Of a stretch of 42,965 nucleotides of DNA, positions 18,224 to 26,518 are shown piece by piece. Location of the stretch: assembly GCA_002995625.1 (NCBI GenBank), contig PVBP01000017.1, forward strand, positions 1 to 42,965. The letters are read 5' to 3'. The stretch comes from Lysobacteraceae bacterium. GTDB lineage: Bacteria; Pseudomonadota; Gammaproteobacteria; Xanthomonadales; Ahniellaceae. The notes under the pieces are model-generated. The model saw nothing but the letters and a program-made list of their open reading frames with translations. It ran no database searches and was not told the origin of the DNA. The translations under genes were made by a program, and so were the position numbers. Position 1 is the first letter of the stretch; each line of letters begins with the position of its first letter.

Positions 18224-18493
18224 TCAGCGTGGCCGCAGGAAGCCCGCGGGCAGCAGCGACCGCCAGTCGAGGCTCGGCGCCGAGGGCGTCAACGGGCGCT
18301 CGGGCGCAGGCGCGCGGGCCGGCTCGACCCGTTCCTGGGGTTCGACCGCGCACGGCGTCGCGCCGCAGGCCGTCGCCATCGACACGCCGGAGGCGGCCGT
18401 GCGATCGCCGGCCAGCCACCATGCGCCACCGGCGAGCAGCAGACAGCCGAGCGCGGCGGTTCGGCGATTCGAAAGGAGGCGTCGAGCGGTCAT
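18224..18493 (-). CDS. Small single-pass or exported protein of unknown function
   Basis: An 89-residue protein: a basic start (MTARRLLSNRR), one hydrophobic segment (about 13-28), two cysteines (ATACGATPCAVE), then a Pro/Arg-rich stretch and SLDWRSLLPAGFLRPR at the end. GGGAG lies 8 bases before the ATG at 18493, which is why this start is preferred to one 16 codons further up. It ends 13 bp before trmL and may share its transcript. I do not recognise a family. A -10-like TATCCT lies at 18520-18525 on the same strand. Confidence 0.55.
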   Translation of the reverse strand: MTARRLLSNRRTAALGCLLLAGGAWWLAGDRTAASGVSMATACGATPCAVEPQERVEPARAPAPERPLTPSAPSLDWRSLLPAGFLRPR

Positions 18494-18607
18494 CGGGTCG
18501 CTCCCGTGAGCAGCCGCAGAGGATAGCGCGATCGTGTCCACGTGCCGCGAAGGGCTCGCGGGTGCGCGGCACCGTGCCTGACGCGCCTTGCGCCGGATCG
18601 GAACCGT

Positions 18608-19396
18608 TCAGAATCGGCAGTCGCCATCGAGCGGCGCGGCCAGCACGGCGTCGAGTGCGCCCGCGGCCACCGACCTCCGCTCGGCGGATGGGAAATCGAT
18701 CCGTGCGGACACATGGCCGCCACCCGGCGTCCGCTGGTTGGTCAGGCCCTCGAAGCGGGCGAGACGTCGGCCGGCCTCGAGATAGGTGACGTCGATGTGC
18801 GGGAGCATGAAGGCGTACCACGCGCCAAGCCCCAACCGGATCACCAGCGCTGGCTCGCCGTCGATGGTGGTCTCGCCCTGGCGCCGCACCCTGAACCGCA
18901 TCACCTCGAGCCGGCTCGGGACCAGGAAGGCGAAATCGACGCGCTCGCCGGCCACGAGGCGATCCCAGTGAAGGCGCACGAAGTCGTCGAATCCGGCGTC
19001 GACCACCAGCTGGTCGGGAACCGACAGCTCGGCCGACCGCTCGCGTCCGCCAGCGCGTTCACGGACGGAGACCCGACGCCGGTCGCCGACCGTCTCGACC
19101 CGCTCGCGCCAGCCATCGCGCGCGTCCAACAGGTCGAAGTCGGGCGCGCCGGCCCAGTCGGCGTAGCGCACGACCTTGCGCGCATACGGTCGCCCGTCCG
19201 GGCATTCGTAGACCACGACCCGGGTGCCGCGGCCGTCGCGATCACGTTCGACTCGATGGCGTTCCCGGTAGAGCTCGACCCGGCCATCGAGCGTGGTCGC
19301 GATGCCGAGATACTCGACCGACACCGCCTCGGCAGCGGCCGCCAGCGGTGCGCCGAGCGCGAGCAGCGCGACGAGGACGAGGTTCGTGGCGCGCAT
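18608..19396 (-). CDS. Exported conserved protein of unknown function
   Basis: A 262-residue protein with a signal peptide ([15 protein letters not shown]..., cleavage about 22 after AAAA). The mature part starts [19 protein letters not shown], has a central, highly charged region, and a C-terminal half with the pattern [46 protein letters not shown] and [10 protein letters not shown] recall this pattern in hypothetical proteins of other gammaproteobacteria, but no function is attached to it. GGGAG lies 6 bases before the ATG at 19396 and supports the start. A periplasmic beta-rich protein is the best structural guess. It is divergent from proS. Confidence 0.75.
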   Translation of the reverse strand: MRATNLVLVALLALGAPLAAAAEAVSVEYLGIATTLDGRVELYRERHRVERDRDGRGTRVVVYECPDGRPYARKVVRYADWAGAPDFDLLDARDGWRERVETVGDRRRVSVRERAGGRERSAELSVPDQLVVDAGFDDFVRLHWDRLVAGERVDFAFLVPSRLEVMRFRVRRQGETTIDGEPALVIRLGLGAWYAFMLPHIDVTYLEAGRRLARFEGLTNQRTPGGGHVSARIDFPSAERRSVAAGALDAVLAAPLDGDCRF

Positions 19397-19466
19397 CGGC
19401 ACTCCCGGTCGATCAGTCACGCCACTTGACCGGAACGCGCGTGAACCTGCCGTGGTCGCCGGCCGG

Positions 19467-19472
19467 TAGACT
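19467..19472 (+). promoter_or_regulatory. -10-like box before proS
   Basis: TAGACT lies 28 bases upstream of the proS ATG. The identical hexamer precedes pssA at a similar distance (24864-24869). No good -35 is seen. Confidence 0.35.
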
Positions 19473-19500
19473 GACGGGCTTTCACTCGCCGATCCCGACC

Positions 19501-21198
19501 ATGCGCCTTTCCCGCTTCCACCTCGCGACGATCAAGGAAGTCCCGGCCGACGCCGAAGTCGTCAGCCATCGGCTGATGCTGCGCGCCGGCATGATCCGGA
19601 AGCTCGCCGCCGGCATCTACACCTGGAGCCCGCTCGGCCTGCGCGTGCTGCGCAAGGTCGAGGCGATCGTGCGCGAGGAGATGGATCGGGCCGGCGCGCT
19701 CGAGCTGTCGATGCCGTCGATCCAGCCGCGCGAACTGTGGGAGGAGACCGGCCGTTGGGAACGCTTCGGCGGGCAACTGCTCAAGATCCGCGACCGCAAG
19801 GACCAGGAATACTGCTACGGCCCGACCCACGAGGAAGTGGTCACCGACTTCGCGCGGCACGAGCTCAAGAGCTACCGGCAGCTGCCGGTCAACCTGTACC
19901 AGATCCAGACCAAGTTCCGCGACGAGATCCGGCCGCGCTTCGGCGTGATGCGCGCGCGCGAGTTCCTGATGAAGGACGCGTATTCGTTCCACCTGACGCC
20001 CGAGTGCCTCGAGCGCGAATACCGGAACATGTTCGAGACCTATGCGCGGATCTTCACGCGCCTCGGCCTGCGATTCCGGGCCGTGCGCGCCGACTCGGGC
20101 GCGATCGGCGGCAGCGCCAGCCAGGAGTTCCACGTGCTCGCCGATTCCGGCGAGGACGCGATCGCGTTCGCGAGCGGCTCCGATTACGCCGCGAACGTGG
20201 AACTGGCGACGGCCGCCCCGCCGGCCGGCCCCCGCCCGGCTCCGTCCGCGGCGATGACCCGCGTGCCGACGCCGACGCAGAAGACCTGCGAGGACGTGGC
20301 CGCGCTGCTGGGATTGCCGCTCGATCGCACCGTGAAGAGCATCGCGATCGTCGGCGAGCGCGGCTTCACGCTGGTGCTCGTGCGCGGCGACCATGGGCTG
20401 AACGAGATCAAGCTCGCCAAACTCGAGGGATTTGGCGAATACCGCATGGCCCGCGAGGACGAGATCCTGGAGCATCTCGGTTCGCCGCCCGGATTTCTCG
20501 GGCCGGTCGCGCCGAGGCGGCCGATCGTCGTCGTCGCCGATCGCGACGTCGCGGTGATGGCGGATTTCGTCTGCGGCGCCAACGCCGAGGGTTTCCACCT
20601 GACCGGCGTGAACTTCGGGCGCGACCTGCCGGAACCGGATCTCGTCGCCGACCTCCGCAACGTGGTCGAGGGGGATCCGGCCCCGGAGGGCGGCGGGGTG
20701 CTCTCGATCGCGCGAGGGATCGAGGTCGGCCACGTGTTCCAGCTCGGCCAGAAGTACGCCGAGGCGATGGGCGCGCGCGTGCTCGACGAAACCGGCCGGG
20801 CCCAGGTCGCCTGGATGGGGTGCTACGGGATCGGCGTGTCGCGGATCGTGGCCGCGGCGATCGAGCAGAACCACGACGAGGCCGGGATCATCTGGCCGGA
20901 ACCGATGGCGCCGTGGCGGATCGCGGTCTGCGTGATCAACCCGAAAGGCGACCCGGCGGTCGCCGCCGCGGCCGAGGAACTCTACGCGATGCTGTCCGCG
21001 CGCGGTCTCGAGGTGGTGCTGGACGATCGGGGCTTGCGCCCGGGACCGATGTTCGCGGACATCGAGCTGATCGGAATCCCGCACCGGGTGGTCGTGTCCG
21101 AACGCGGCCTCGCGGCCGGGACCTTCGAATACCGTCAGCGACGCGAGTCCGAGAGCCGCGCGCTGACGCGCGACGCGCTGCTCGCGCTGTTCGACTGA
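19501..21198 (+). CDS. proS: Prolyl-tRNA synthetase (bacterial type with editing domain)
   Basis: Charges tRNA-Pro. The 565-residue class II synthetase starts [20 protein letters not shown], has motif 1/2 elements ([58 protein letters not shown]), and the insertion (INS) editing domain that removes mischarged alanine (about 220-400, with TVKSIAIV and [16 protein letters not shown]). Motif 3 follows in [23 protein letters not shown], then the anticodon-binding domain. Length and order are those of the full E. coli-type enzyme. It is a single gene. The frame is open upstream, but the ATG at 19501 matches the family N-terminus. Confidence 0.97.
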   Translation: MRLSRFHLATIKEVPADAEVVSHRLMLRAGMIRKLAAGIYTWSPLGLRVLRKVEAIVREEMDRAGALELSMPSIQPRELWEETGRWERFGGQLLKIRDRKDQEYCYGPTHEEVVTDFARHELKSYRQLPVNLYQIQTKFRDEIRPRFGVMRAREFLMKDAYSFHLTPECLEREYRNMFETYARIFTRLGLRFRAVRADSGAIGGSASQEFHVLADSGEDAIAFASGSDYAANVELATAAPPAGPRPAPSAAMTRVPTPTQKTCEDVAALLGLPLDRTVKSIAIVGERGFTLVLVRGDHGLNEIKLAKLEGFGEYRMAREDEILEHLGSPPGFLGPVAPRRPIVVVADRDVAVMADFVCGANAEGFHLTGVNFGRDLPEPDLVADLRNVVEGDPAPEGGGVLSIARGIEVGHVFQLGQKYAEAMGARVLDETGRAQVAWMGCYGIGVSRIVAAAIEQNHDEAGIIWPEPMAPWRIAVCVINPKGDPAVAAAAEELYAMLSARGLEVVLDDRGLRPGPMFADIELIGIPHRVVVSERGLAAGTFEYRQRRESESRALTRDALLALFD

Positions 21199-21260
21199 CG
21201 GCGTCGGGATTCGGCATGGTCGACCCGACGAGCGCTGCATCGGGCGACCGCTGCGACGAA

Positions 21261-21283
21261 CCCGGGCGGTCGGCCCGCCCGGG
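21261..21283. terminator. Hairpin between convergent proS and the H-NS-like gene
   Basis: CCCGGGCGG and CCGCCCGGG form a 9-bp stem with a 5-base loop, midway in the 107-bp gap between the two stop codons. No T-run. Confidence 0.4.
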
Positions 21284-21305
21284 CGAACAGGACTGCTGGC
21301 CGGGC

Positions 21306-21680
21306 TCAGCCGCCCGGCGGAATCAGCATCTGCTCCTTGGTCATGCCCTGGGCCATCAGTTCACGGACCCATTTCGGGCTGACGCCACGCCCGGTCCAGA
21401 CCTCGGCGTGGTTGTTCGGATTGCGGTACTTCGGCGCGATCTTGCGGCCGGTCGAGCCACCCTTGGCCTTGGCCTTGCCCTTCTTCGCCGCGCGCGGGCC
21501 GGGTCCGGACGGGCCCGCCTTCACCAGATCCTGCAGGCTCAGCCCCTCCTTCTTGAGGATGGCCATCACCTTGGCGCGAACCTTCTCGATCTGGCCCTTC
21601 TCGAGCCGTTCCTTGCGCTTCGAGAGCTTCGCCGCGAGCGCGTTGATCTCGGCGAGACTCAGCTTGCTGACGTCGACCAT
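21306..21680 (-). CDS. H-NS-family nucleoid-associated protein
   Basis: A 124-residue DNA-binding protein. The N-terminal oligomerisation region is helical and charged (about 1-50, LSLAEINALAAKLSKRKERL). A basic, glycine-rich linker follows (about 62-80, AAKKGKAKAKGG). The C-terminal DNA-binding domain has the family signature YRNPNNHAEVWTGRGVSPKW (85-104), where the TGRG loop inserts in the minor groove of AT-rich DNA. Proteins of this type silence AT-rich foreign genes and organise the chromosome. GGAGGAGG lies just before the ATG at 21680. It is monocistronic, behind an AT-rich promoter. Xanthomonad relatives are often called XrvA- or BpH3-like; the precise name is uncertain. Confidence 0.92.
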   Translation of the reverse strand: MVDVSKLSLAEINALAAKLSKRKERLEKGQIEKVRAKVMAILKKEGLSLQDLVKAGPSGPGPRAAKKGKAKAKGGSTGRKIAPKYRNPNNHAEVWTGRGVSPKWVRELMAQGMTKEQMLIPPGG

Positions 21681-21730
21681 TTCCTCCTCCGATTGATGGT
21701 GGCCCGACCCGGATGGCCGGGGTGCTTGCC

Positions 21731-21759
21731 ATATTACTCGAAAATGACGGTCGATTAAA
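21731..21759 (-). promoter_or_regulatory. AT-rich promoter of the H-NS-like gene
   Basis: On the minus strand TTTAAT (complement of 21754-21759) and TAATAT (complement of 21731-21736) are separated by exactly 17 bases. This about 30-bp patch is by far the most AT-rich sequence I see in the window and lies 50 bases before the start codon. H-NS proteins commonly bind their own promoters, so autoregulation is plausible (inference). Confidence 0.6.
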
Positions 21760-21854
21760 TCCGGCATGCCGGGCGTCCCCGGGCGGCCGACCGGGGGTGG
21801 CGGGACGGCCGCGGTCCGGCACGGGGTGAATGCGGCCGACGCGGGAGCCGCGGC

Positions 21855-23099
21855 TCAGAGCGACTTGCGCGGCCGCAGCAGCATGTTTCCGAACAGCAGG
21901 CCGCCGGCGAGGCAGGCCAGCAGCACCACCATCGAGATCGCGGTGTCGAGACCGAGGTAGACGTCGCGCTCGAACACGAAGAACAGGCTGCGGTAACCGA
22001 CACTGCCGGGGACCAGCAGGATGATGCCGGGGACCCGGACCAGCGCGCCCGGGCGATTCAGCCAGCGCCCGTAGAGATTCGAGAGCACCGTGATCACGAG
22101 CGCGCCGACGAAAACGCCGAACTCGGCGCCGTACGCGGCGCCGACGCCCTTCGCGACGAAATAGCTGACCAGCGCCGATGCGACGACCGTCGGCACGTCG
22201 CGGGCGGCGGCGCGAAACAGCACCGCGAAGGCGAATCCGGCCATCAGCACGCCGACCGCGGCGGTCCAGTCGGGCGCCGGCTCCGGCACGAACGGCGGCG
22301 TCGCGACCCCGACCAGCAGCATCAGCTGGCTCGCCGCGATCGATCCGAACGCGAGTTTCAGCAGCACGGTCAGCGCGCCGGCGAACCGCGCGACGCCCGA
22401 GACCAGGTGCTGCTGGGCCAACTCGACCGCGGCGGTGGTCAGCATCAGGCCGGGCAGCAGCACGATCAGTCCGGCGATCACGACGACGTTGACCGTCAGG
22501 GGCACCCAGTAGGCCGCGACCAGCGTCGCGAGGATCGTGACCACGAAGGCCGCGACGACCTCGAGCGATGCGGCCGCGGCGCGCCAGCGCCCGGCGAGCC
22601 ACGACAGTCCGCCGACCAGCGCGCCGATCGAAGCGCCGACGCCGATGTCGGCCCAGCCCCCCTTCAGCATCGCCGCGACCGCGGCCGCCGTGGTCGAGAA
22701 GGCGGCGACGGTCAGCGTGTTCCAGAGCACGCCGGCGCGTGGCGGCAGGTCCCGAAGCGCGCGCTGGCCCTCATCGATGCCGATCGCGCCCGACGCGACC
22801 TGCTCGGCGATCGCATCGACGCGTGCCATGCGACCCAGGTCGATGTCGCCCGGGTCCATCCGGATCACCTGCGTGTGCCGGGCCGGCAGGTCGGCGGGAT
22901 CGGTGGCCTCGCGGAACGACAGCAGCATCGAGGTCGGCGTCGACAGGCTCTCGCACGCGAGCCCGAGCCGGCGCGAGACCTGGTTCACCGCGCGCTCGAG
23001 CCGTGGCGCGGTCGCCCCGGTCTCGTGCAGGCGACGCGCCAGCAGCGCGACGAAGCGGATGCGCGACAGGAAGTCGGCGTCGGCGGCGGATTCGGCCAT
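21855..23099 (-). CDS. ThrE-type threonine/serine exporter family membrane protein
   Basis: A 414-residue protein with a soluble N-terminal region (1-about 130) followed by about ten hydrophobic segments. The N-terminal part has the DUF1212/ThrE pattern: FVALLARRLHETGATAPRLE, then a beta-rich section with STPTSMLLSF and HTQVIRMDPGDIDL. The membrane part contains GASIGALVGGLSWL, NVVVIAGLIVLLPGL (a ThrE hallmark) and the second half with VPGIILLVPGSVGYRS (ThrE_2-like). Both halves are fused in one chain, as in Corynebacterium ThrE; many bacteria split them. The likely role is export of small amino acids, but the substrate is not proven. It is divergent from the EamA gene, with 61 bp between the starts. 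Confidence 0.85.
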   Translation of the reverse strand: MAESAADADFLSRIRFVALLARRLHETGATAPRLERAVNQVSRRLGLACESLSTPTSMLLSFREATDPADLPARHTQVIRMDPGDIDLGRMARVDAIAEQVASGAIGIDEGQRALRDLPPRAGVLWNTLTVAAFSTTAAAVAAMLKGGWADIGVGASIGALVGGLSWLAGRWRAAAASLEVVAAFVVTILATLVAAYWVPLTVNVVVIAGLIVLLPGLMLTTAAVELAQQHLVSGVARFAGALTVLLKLAFGSIAASQLMLLVGVATPPFVPEPAPDWTAAVGVLMAGFAFAVLFRAAARDVPTVVASALVSYFVAKGVGAAYGAEFGVFVGALVITVLSNLYGRWLNRPGALVRVPGIILLVPGSVGYRSLFFVFERDVYLGLDTAISMVVLLACLAGGLLFGNMLLRPRKSL

Positions 23100-23160
23100 C
23101 GCACTAGCGTATCGGCATCGTGCGACCGACAATGGCAGGCTTCGACCCGGGAACGACGGC

Positions 23161-24039
23161 GTGGGCCTCGGCGAATTCCTCTCGCTCGCAAGCGCCCTCA
23201 CCTGGGCCCTCGGCGTGATCCTGTACAAGCGGCTCGGCGAGCGGTTGCCGCCGCTGTCGCTCAATCTGTACAAGAACCTGCTGGTGCTGTCGGCGCTGCT
23301 GCCGCTGATCGCGATCTGGCACGGATTCGCGCCGCCGGCGCTCACCCCCGCCGAGGTCCTGGTCTGCCTCGCCTCGGGACTCGTCGGCATCGGGATCGCG
23401 GACACGCTGTACTTCCGCGCGCTGAACCGCGTCGGCGCCGGCCGGATGGGCATCGTCGGCAACTGCTACAGCCCGTTCGTGATCCTGCTCGCGTTCCTGT
23501 TTCTCGATGAACGGCTGTCGACGATCCAGCTGGCCGGGTTCGCGCTGGTCACGGCGGGCGTGCTGGTGATCCACGAACCCCACGGCGACCGCGAGATCGG
23601 TCGCCGCGACCTCGCGATCGGCCTTGCGACCGGGGTCCTCGCGGTGCTGCTGATGGCGGTCGCGATCGTGATGGTCAAGCGGATCCTCGAACATGCCGAC
23701 CTGCTCTGGGTCAGCGCGATCCGGATGGCCGGCGGCGTCGCCGGGATGCTGCTGATCGCCGTGATCCTGCGACAGGGCCTCGGGACGCGCGGTGGGCCGC
23801 TCGGCCCCCGCGGCTGGGCGCTGCTGGTCGTCGCCGCGCTGGTCGGCCAGCTGCTGTCGATGCTGCTCTGGCTCGGCGGCTACAAGTACACGACCGCGTC
23901 GGTCGCGGCGATCCTGAACGAGACCGCGTCGGTCTGGATCGTGCTGCTCGCGTGGCTGCTGCTGCGCGAACCGATGTCGAGGCGCAAGGCGATCGGGATC
24001 GCGCTGACGCTGGCGGGCGTCGCGTGCATGCTGGGCTAG
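23161..24039 (+). CDS. EamA-family (DMT superfamily) transporter
   Basis: A 292-residue inner-membrane protein with about ten transmembrane helices arranged as two EamA repeats (about 3-135 and 150-290). The first repeat ends ALVTAGVLVIHEP and the second ends GIALTLAGVACMLG, the usual internal symmetry. The GTG at 23161 was chosen because it begins the first helix (GLGEFLSLASALTWAL). An open frame runs far upstream, but it overlaps the divergent ThrE-type gene and is not credible. The family exports amino acids and other metabolites. No specific substrate can be named. Confidence 0.85.
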   Translation: MGLGEFLSLASALTWALGVILYKRLGERLPPLSLNLYKNLLVLSALLPLIAIWHGFAPPALTPAEVLVCLASGLVGIGIADTLYFRALNRVGAGRMGIVGNCYSPFVILLAFLFLDERLSTIQLAGFALVTAGVLVIHEPHGDREIGRRDLAIGLATGVLAVLLMAVAIVMVKRILEHADLLWVSAIRMAGGVAGMLLIAVILRQGLGTRGGPLGPRGWALLVVAALVGQLLSMLLWLGGYKYTTASVAAILNETASVWIVLLAWLLLREPMSRRKAIGIALTLAGVACMLG

Positions 24040-24200
24040 CGGCCGTGTCGGCCCTCCGACGTCCGGGCCGCCCGGGATCGATCGCCGGCGGGAGCGACGA
24101 TCGGCGGCTCCACGCGCGCTCCTGCGGGCCCCTCGATGACGCCCGAGCGGTGTCTGGAAGCGCGTGGCGTGGCCCGCGCGACGGGACCGCGGTCTCGCGG

Positions 24201-24629
24201 TCAGCGCGCCGCCGGACCGCAGTACAGCGTGACCTGCGCGCGCGCGGTCTCGAGCTGGCGCTGGGCCTCCTCGGGCGTCAGCGTGCGCTGGCTGCCATCG
24301 GGGTTCAGCATCGTCACGGTCGGATTCGCCTCGATCGTCGCCACGTTCGCGCGCGCCGCCTCGCAGGCCTCGCGGCGCCGCTTCTCGAGCTCGGCCGAGC
24401 GCTGCGCTGCGGCCTGCTGTTCGGGCGATTCGGGCTGCGCGGGCTCCACCGCCGCCACCTCGGTTCGCCCGGTGCTGATGTTGATGCGCTCGCCCTTGAT
24501 GCCTTCCGGAGGCGGCTGCTGCGTGTAGTGCCAGACGCCGTTCGCGTCCTGCCACTTGAAGAAGTGCTCCGCGCCGAGGCTCGCCGGCGCGGCGAACGAC
24601 AGGGTGGCCAGCAGGATCAGCGTGCGCAT
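24201..24629 (-). CDS. Exported DUF4124-domain protein
   Basis: A 142-residue protein with a signal peptide (MRTLILLATLSFAAPASLGA, cleavage about 20) directly followed by the DUF4124 pattern EHFFKWQDANGVWHYTQQPP. The remainder is a coiled, charged helix (about 70-105, EQQAAAQRSAELEKRRREAC) and a C-terminal part with two cysteines in total. DUF4124 proteins are common in the periplasm of gamma- and betaproteobacteria and their role is not known. The start is supported by GGGAG about 10 bases upstream. Convergent with the EamA gene and divergent from pssA. Confidence 0.85.
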   Translation of the reverse strand: MRTLILLATLSFAAPASLGAEHFFKWQDANGVWHYTQQPPPEGIKGERINISTGRTEVAAVEPAQPESPEQQAAAQRSAELEKRRREACEAARANVATIEANPTVTMLNPDGSQRTLTPEEAQRQLETARAQVTLYCGPAAR

Positions 24630-24657
24630 CGGGGCATCTCCCGGTTCCGATGTGCGC

Positions 24658-24686
24658 TTGTTAGCACCGCGACGGCCGGCGCACAA
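24658..24686 (-). promoter_or_regulatory. Promoter of the DUF4124 gene
   Basis: On the minus strand TTGTGC (complement of 24681-24686) and TAACAA (complement of 24658-24663) are 17 bases apart, giving a leader of about 22-25 bases with a Shine-Dalgarno. The remaining gap to pssA (24687-24863) holds nothing I can identify. Confidence 0.45.
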
Positions 24687-24863
24687 GGACCCCGGCGATG
24701 GATCGACCGCCGCCCGCCGGATTCCGCGAACCGCGACACACTTCGTCCACGCTGGCCGGCTCGCGACGCCGGCTCCGGAGTCGGGCAGCCGGCCATGCGC
24801 GGGGCCGGTCCCGCGCCGCGGTCGCCGGGAGTCCGGGCGGGGCCGGCCGATGCCCATCCGGGC

Positions 24864-24869
24864 TAGACT
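24864..24869 (+). promoter_or_regulatory. -10-like box of the pssA-holD-rimI run
   Basis: TAGACT lies 24-27 bases before the pssA start and is identical to the box before proS. No clear -35. Confidence 0.35.
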
Positions 24870-24893
24870 TTCGAGACGCTCTCCCACTCGACC

Positions 24894-25667
24894 GTGATGG
24901 ATCCGTCCCAGCCCGGCCCGACCAAGCGCGCGCGCGGCATCTACCTGCTGCCGAACCTGTTCACGACCGGCGGGATGTTCGCCGGCTTCTACGCGATCAT
25001 CGCCGCGATCAACAACGAGTTCGTCGCGGCCGCGATCGCGATCTTCGTCGCCGGGCTGCTCGACGGCATCGACGGCCGGGTCGCGCGACTGACCGGGACC
25101 CAGAGCGAGTTCGGCGTGCAGTACGACTCGCTCGCCGATCTCATCAGCTTCGGGCTCGCGCCGGCCCTCGTGATGTACCTGTGGGCGCTGGTCGAGCTCA
25201 AGGCCGTCGGCAACGCCGCCGGCAAGCTCGGCTGGTCGGTCGCCTTCCTCTACGCCGCGTGCGCGGCGGTGCGGCTGGCGCGTTTCAACACCCAGGCCGC
25301 GGTGGTCGACAAGAAGCACTTCATCGGGCTGGCCAGTCCGGCGGCGGCCGGCATGCTGATGGCCTTCGTATGGCTGATGAACCAGGAGGGCTTTGCCGGC
25401 GCCGACGTCGCGTGGGGCGCGCTGGCGCTGACCTTCGTGGTCGCGCTGCTGATGGTCAGCCGGATCCGGTACCTGAGCTTCAAGCAGGCTCCGGCCGGCG
25501 AACGGATGCCGTTCCTGCTGGTGCCGGCGATCATCGGCGTGTTCGTGCTGCTCGCGATCAATCCGCCGCTGGTGCTCGCGGTCGTCGGCATCGCCTACCT
25601 CGCGAGCGGTCCCGCGATCGCGCTGATCGGCTGGCTGCGGCGACGGCGCGCCGAGGTGTCCGGATGA
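24894..25667 (+). CDS. pssA: CDP-diacylglycerol-serine O-phosphatidyltransferase
   Basis: Makes phosphatidylserine, the precursor of phosphatidylethanolamine, at the inner membrane. The 257-residue protein has about 7-8 membrane helices and the CDP-alcohol phosphotransferase signature. In LLDGIDGRVARLTGTQSEF followed by GVQYDSLADLISF, the DG..AR....G...D...D residues are all present. It is the membrane-integrated (type II, Bacillus-like) enzyme rather than the PLD-like E. coli one. GTG at 24894 and ATG at 24897 are adjacent possible starts. Its stop overlaps the next gene by ATGA, so the HolD-like protein is translationally coupled to it. Confidence 0.94.
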   Translation: MMDPSQPGPTKRARGIYLLPNLFTTGGMFAGFYAIIAAINNEFVAAAIAIFVAGLLDGIDGRVARLTGTQSEFGVQYDSLADLISFGLAPALVMYLWALVELKAVGNAAGKLGWSVAFLYAACAAVRLARFNTQAAVVDKKHFIGLASPAAAGMLMAFVWLMNQEGFAGADVAWGALALTFVVALLMVSRIRYLSFKQAPAGERMPFLLVPAIIGVFVLLAINPPLVLAVVGIAYLASGPAIALIGWLRRRRAEVSG

Positions 25668-26035
25668 CCCCGTCGATGCATCGCGCGGCGACGCCGGCAA
25701 GGCGGCGGCTGCTCGACGCGCTCGGCATCGTTCGCCACGTCCGTCGCGGGCGCTACGCGCCGACCCAGCGCGATCGGCCGGTCGTGCTGGTCGAGCGATC
25801 CGAAGACGCCGACCATCCGCTGCTGCGCGCAATCCTCGCCGCGCTCGGGATCGATGCGCGCCAGGTGGAGGTCGCGCGGACGCCGGTTCCGGCCGGGCTC
25901 CGCGTCCGGCTGAGCTTCGGCGTCGAGCCGGTGGCGGCGGAGGTCACGGCGCCGGCCCTCGACGCGCTGCGACGGGATCCGGCGGCCAAGCGTGCGTTGT
26001 GGCGGGCGTTGCGCCGGATGCTGCGCGGGGACTGA
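25664..26035 (+). CDS. holD: Probable DNA polymerase III psi subunit (HolD-like)
   Basis: A 123-residue protein that conventional annotation would likely call hypothetical. In E. coli, holD lies directly upstream of rimI, exactly as here. The ends match E. coli HolD by pattern. The N-terminus RRRLLDALGIVRHVRRGRY resembles HolD's helix RDWQLQQLGITQWSLRRPG, which contacts chi. The C-terminus VTAPALDALRRDPAAKRALW resembles VASPALTDLRANPTARAALW. The middle has a beta-rich stretch (VRLSFGVEPVA). Psi bridges the clamp loader and chi, which binds SSB. It starts inside the pssA stop (ATGA) and ends 3 bases before rimI. The gene context and end motifs support the call; overall similarity is low and the function is inferred. 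Confidence 0.68.
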   Translation: MTPSMHRAATPARRRLLDALGIVRHVRRGRYAPTQRDRPVVLVERSEDADHPLLRAILAALGIDARQVEVARTPVPAGLRVRLSFGVEPVAAEVTAPALDALRRDPAAKRALWRALRRMLRGD

Positions 26036-26038
26036 GCG

Positions 26039-26518
26039 ATGGTCGCGGCGCCCCGGGAGCTGCTGCCGGCACTGCGGCCGATGACCGAGGCGGACCTGAC
26101 CGAGGTCGCCCGGATCGAGGCGGCGGCCTATGCGTTCCCGTGGACGATCGGAATCTTCCGCGACTGCCTGCGGGCCGGCTATCACGCGTGGGTGCTGGCG
26201 CGCCCGGGCACGATCTACGGCTACGGCATGCTCAGCATCGCCGCCGGCGAGGCGCACCTGCTGAACCTCTGCATCGATCCGGTGCGACAGGGGGAGGGCC
26301 ACGGCCGTCACCTGCTCGCGCGGCTGATCGATCTCGCGCGCTGGCATCGCGCCGAGCGGATCTTCCTCGAGGTGCGGCCGAGCAACGCGGCGGCCATCGC
26401 GCTGTACCACGACATGGGCTTCAACGAGATCGGCCGACGCCCGAACTACTACCCGGCGCACGGCGGCCGCGAGGATGCGCAGGTCATGGCGCTGGAGCTG
26501 CTGGCGCCGGAGCGTTGA
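26039..26518 (+). CDS. rimI: Ribosomal protein S18 alanine N-acetyltransferase
   Basis: A 159-residue GNAT enzyme that acetylates the N-terminal alanine of S18. It has LRPMTEADLTEVARIEAAAY at the start, AHLLNLCIDPVRQGEGHGRHLL containing the acetyl-CoA loop (RQGEGHG), and the RimI-typical FLEVRPSNAAAIALYHDMGFNEIGRRPNYYP block, including the EVR.SN..A..LY residues. Three bases separate it from the HolD-like stop. Its last 35 bases overlap the 3' end of the convergent hydrolase gene. Confidence 0.95.
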   Translation: MVAAPRELLPALRPMTEADLTEVARIEAAAYAFPWTIGIFRDCLRAGYHAWVLARPGTIYGYGMLSIAAGEAHLLNLCIDPVRQGEGHGRHLLARLIDLARWHRAERIFLEVRPSNAAAIALYHDMGFNEIGRRPNYYPAHGGREDAQVMALELLAPER

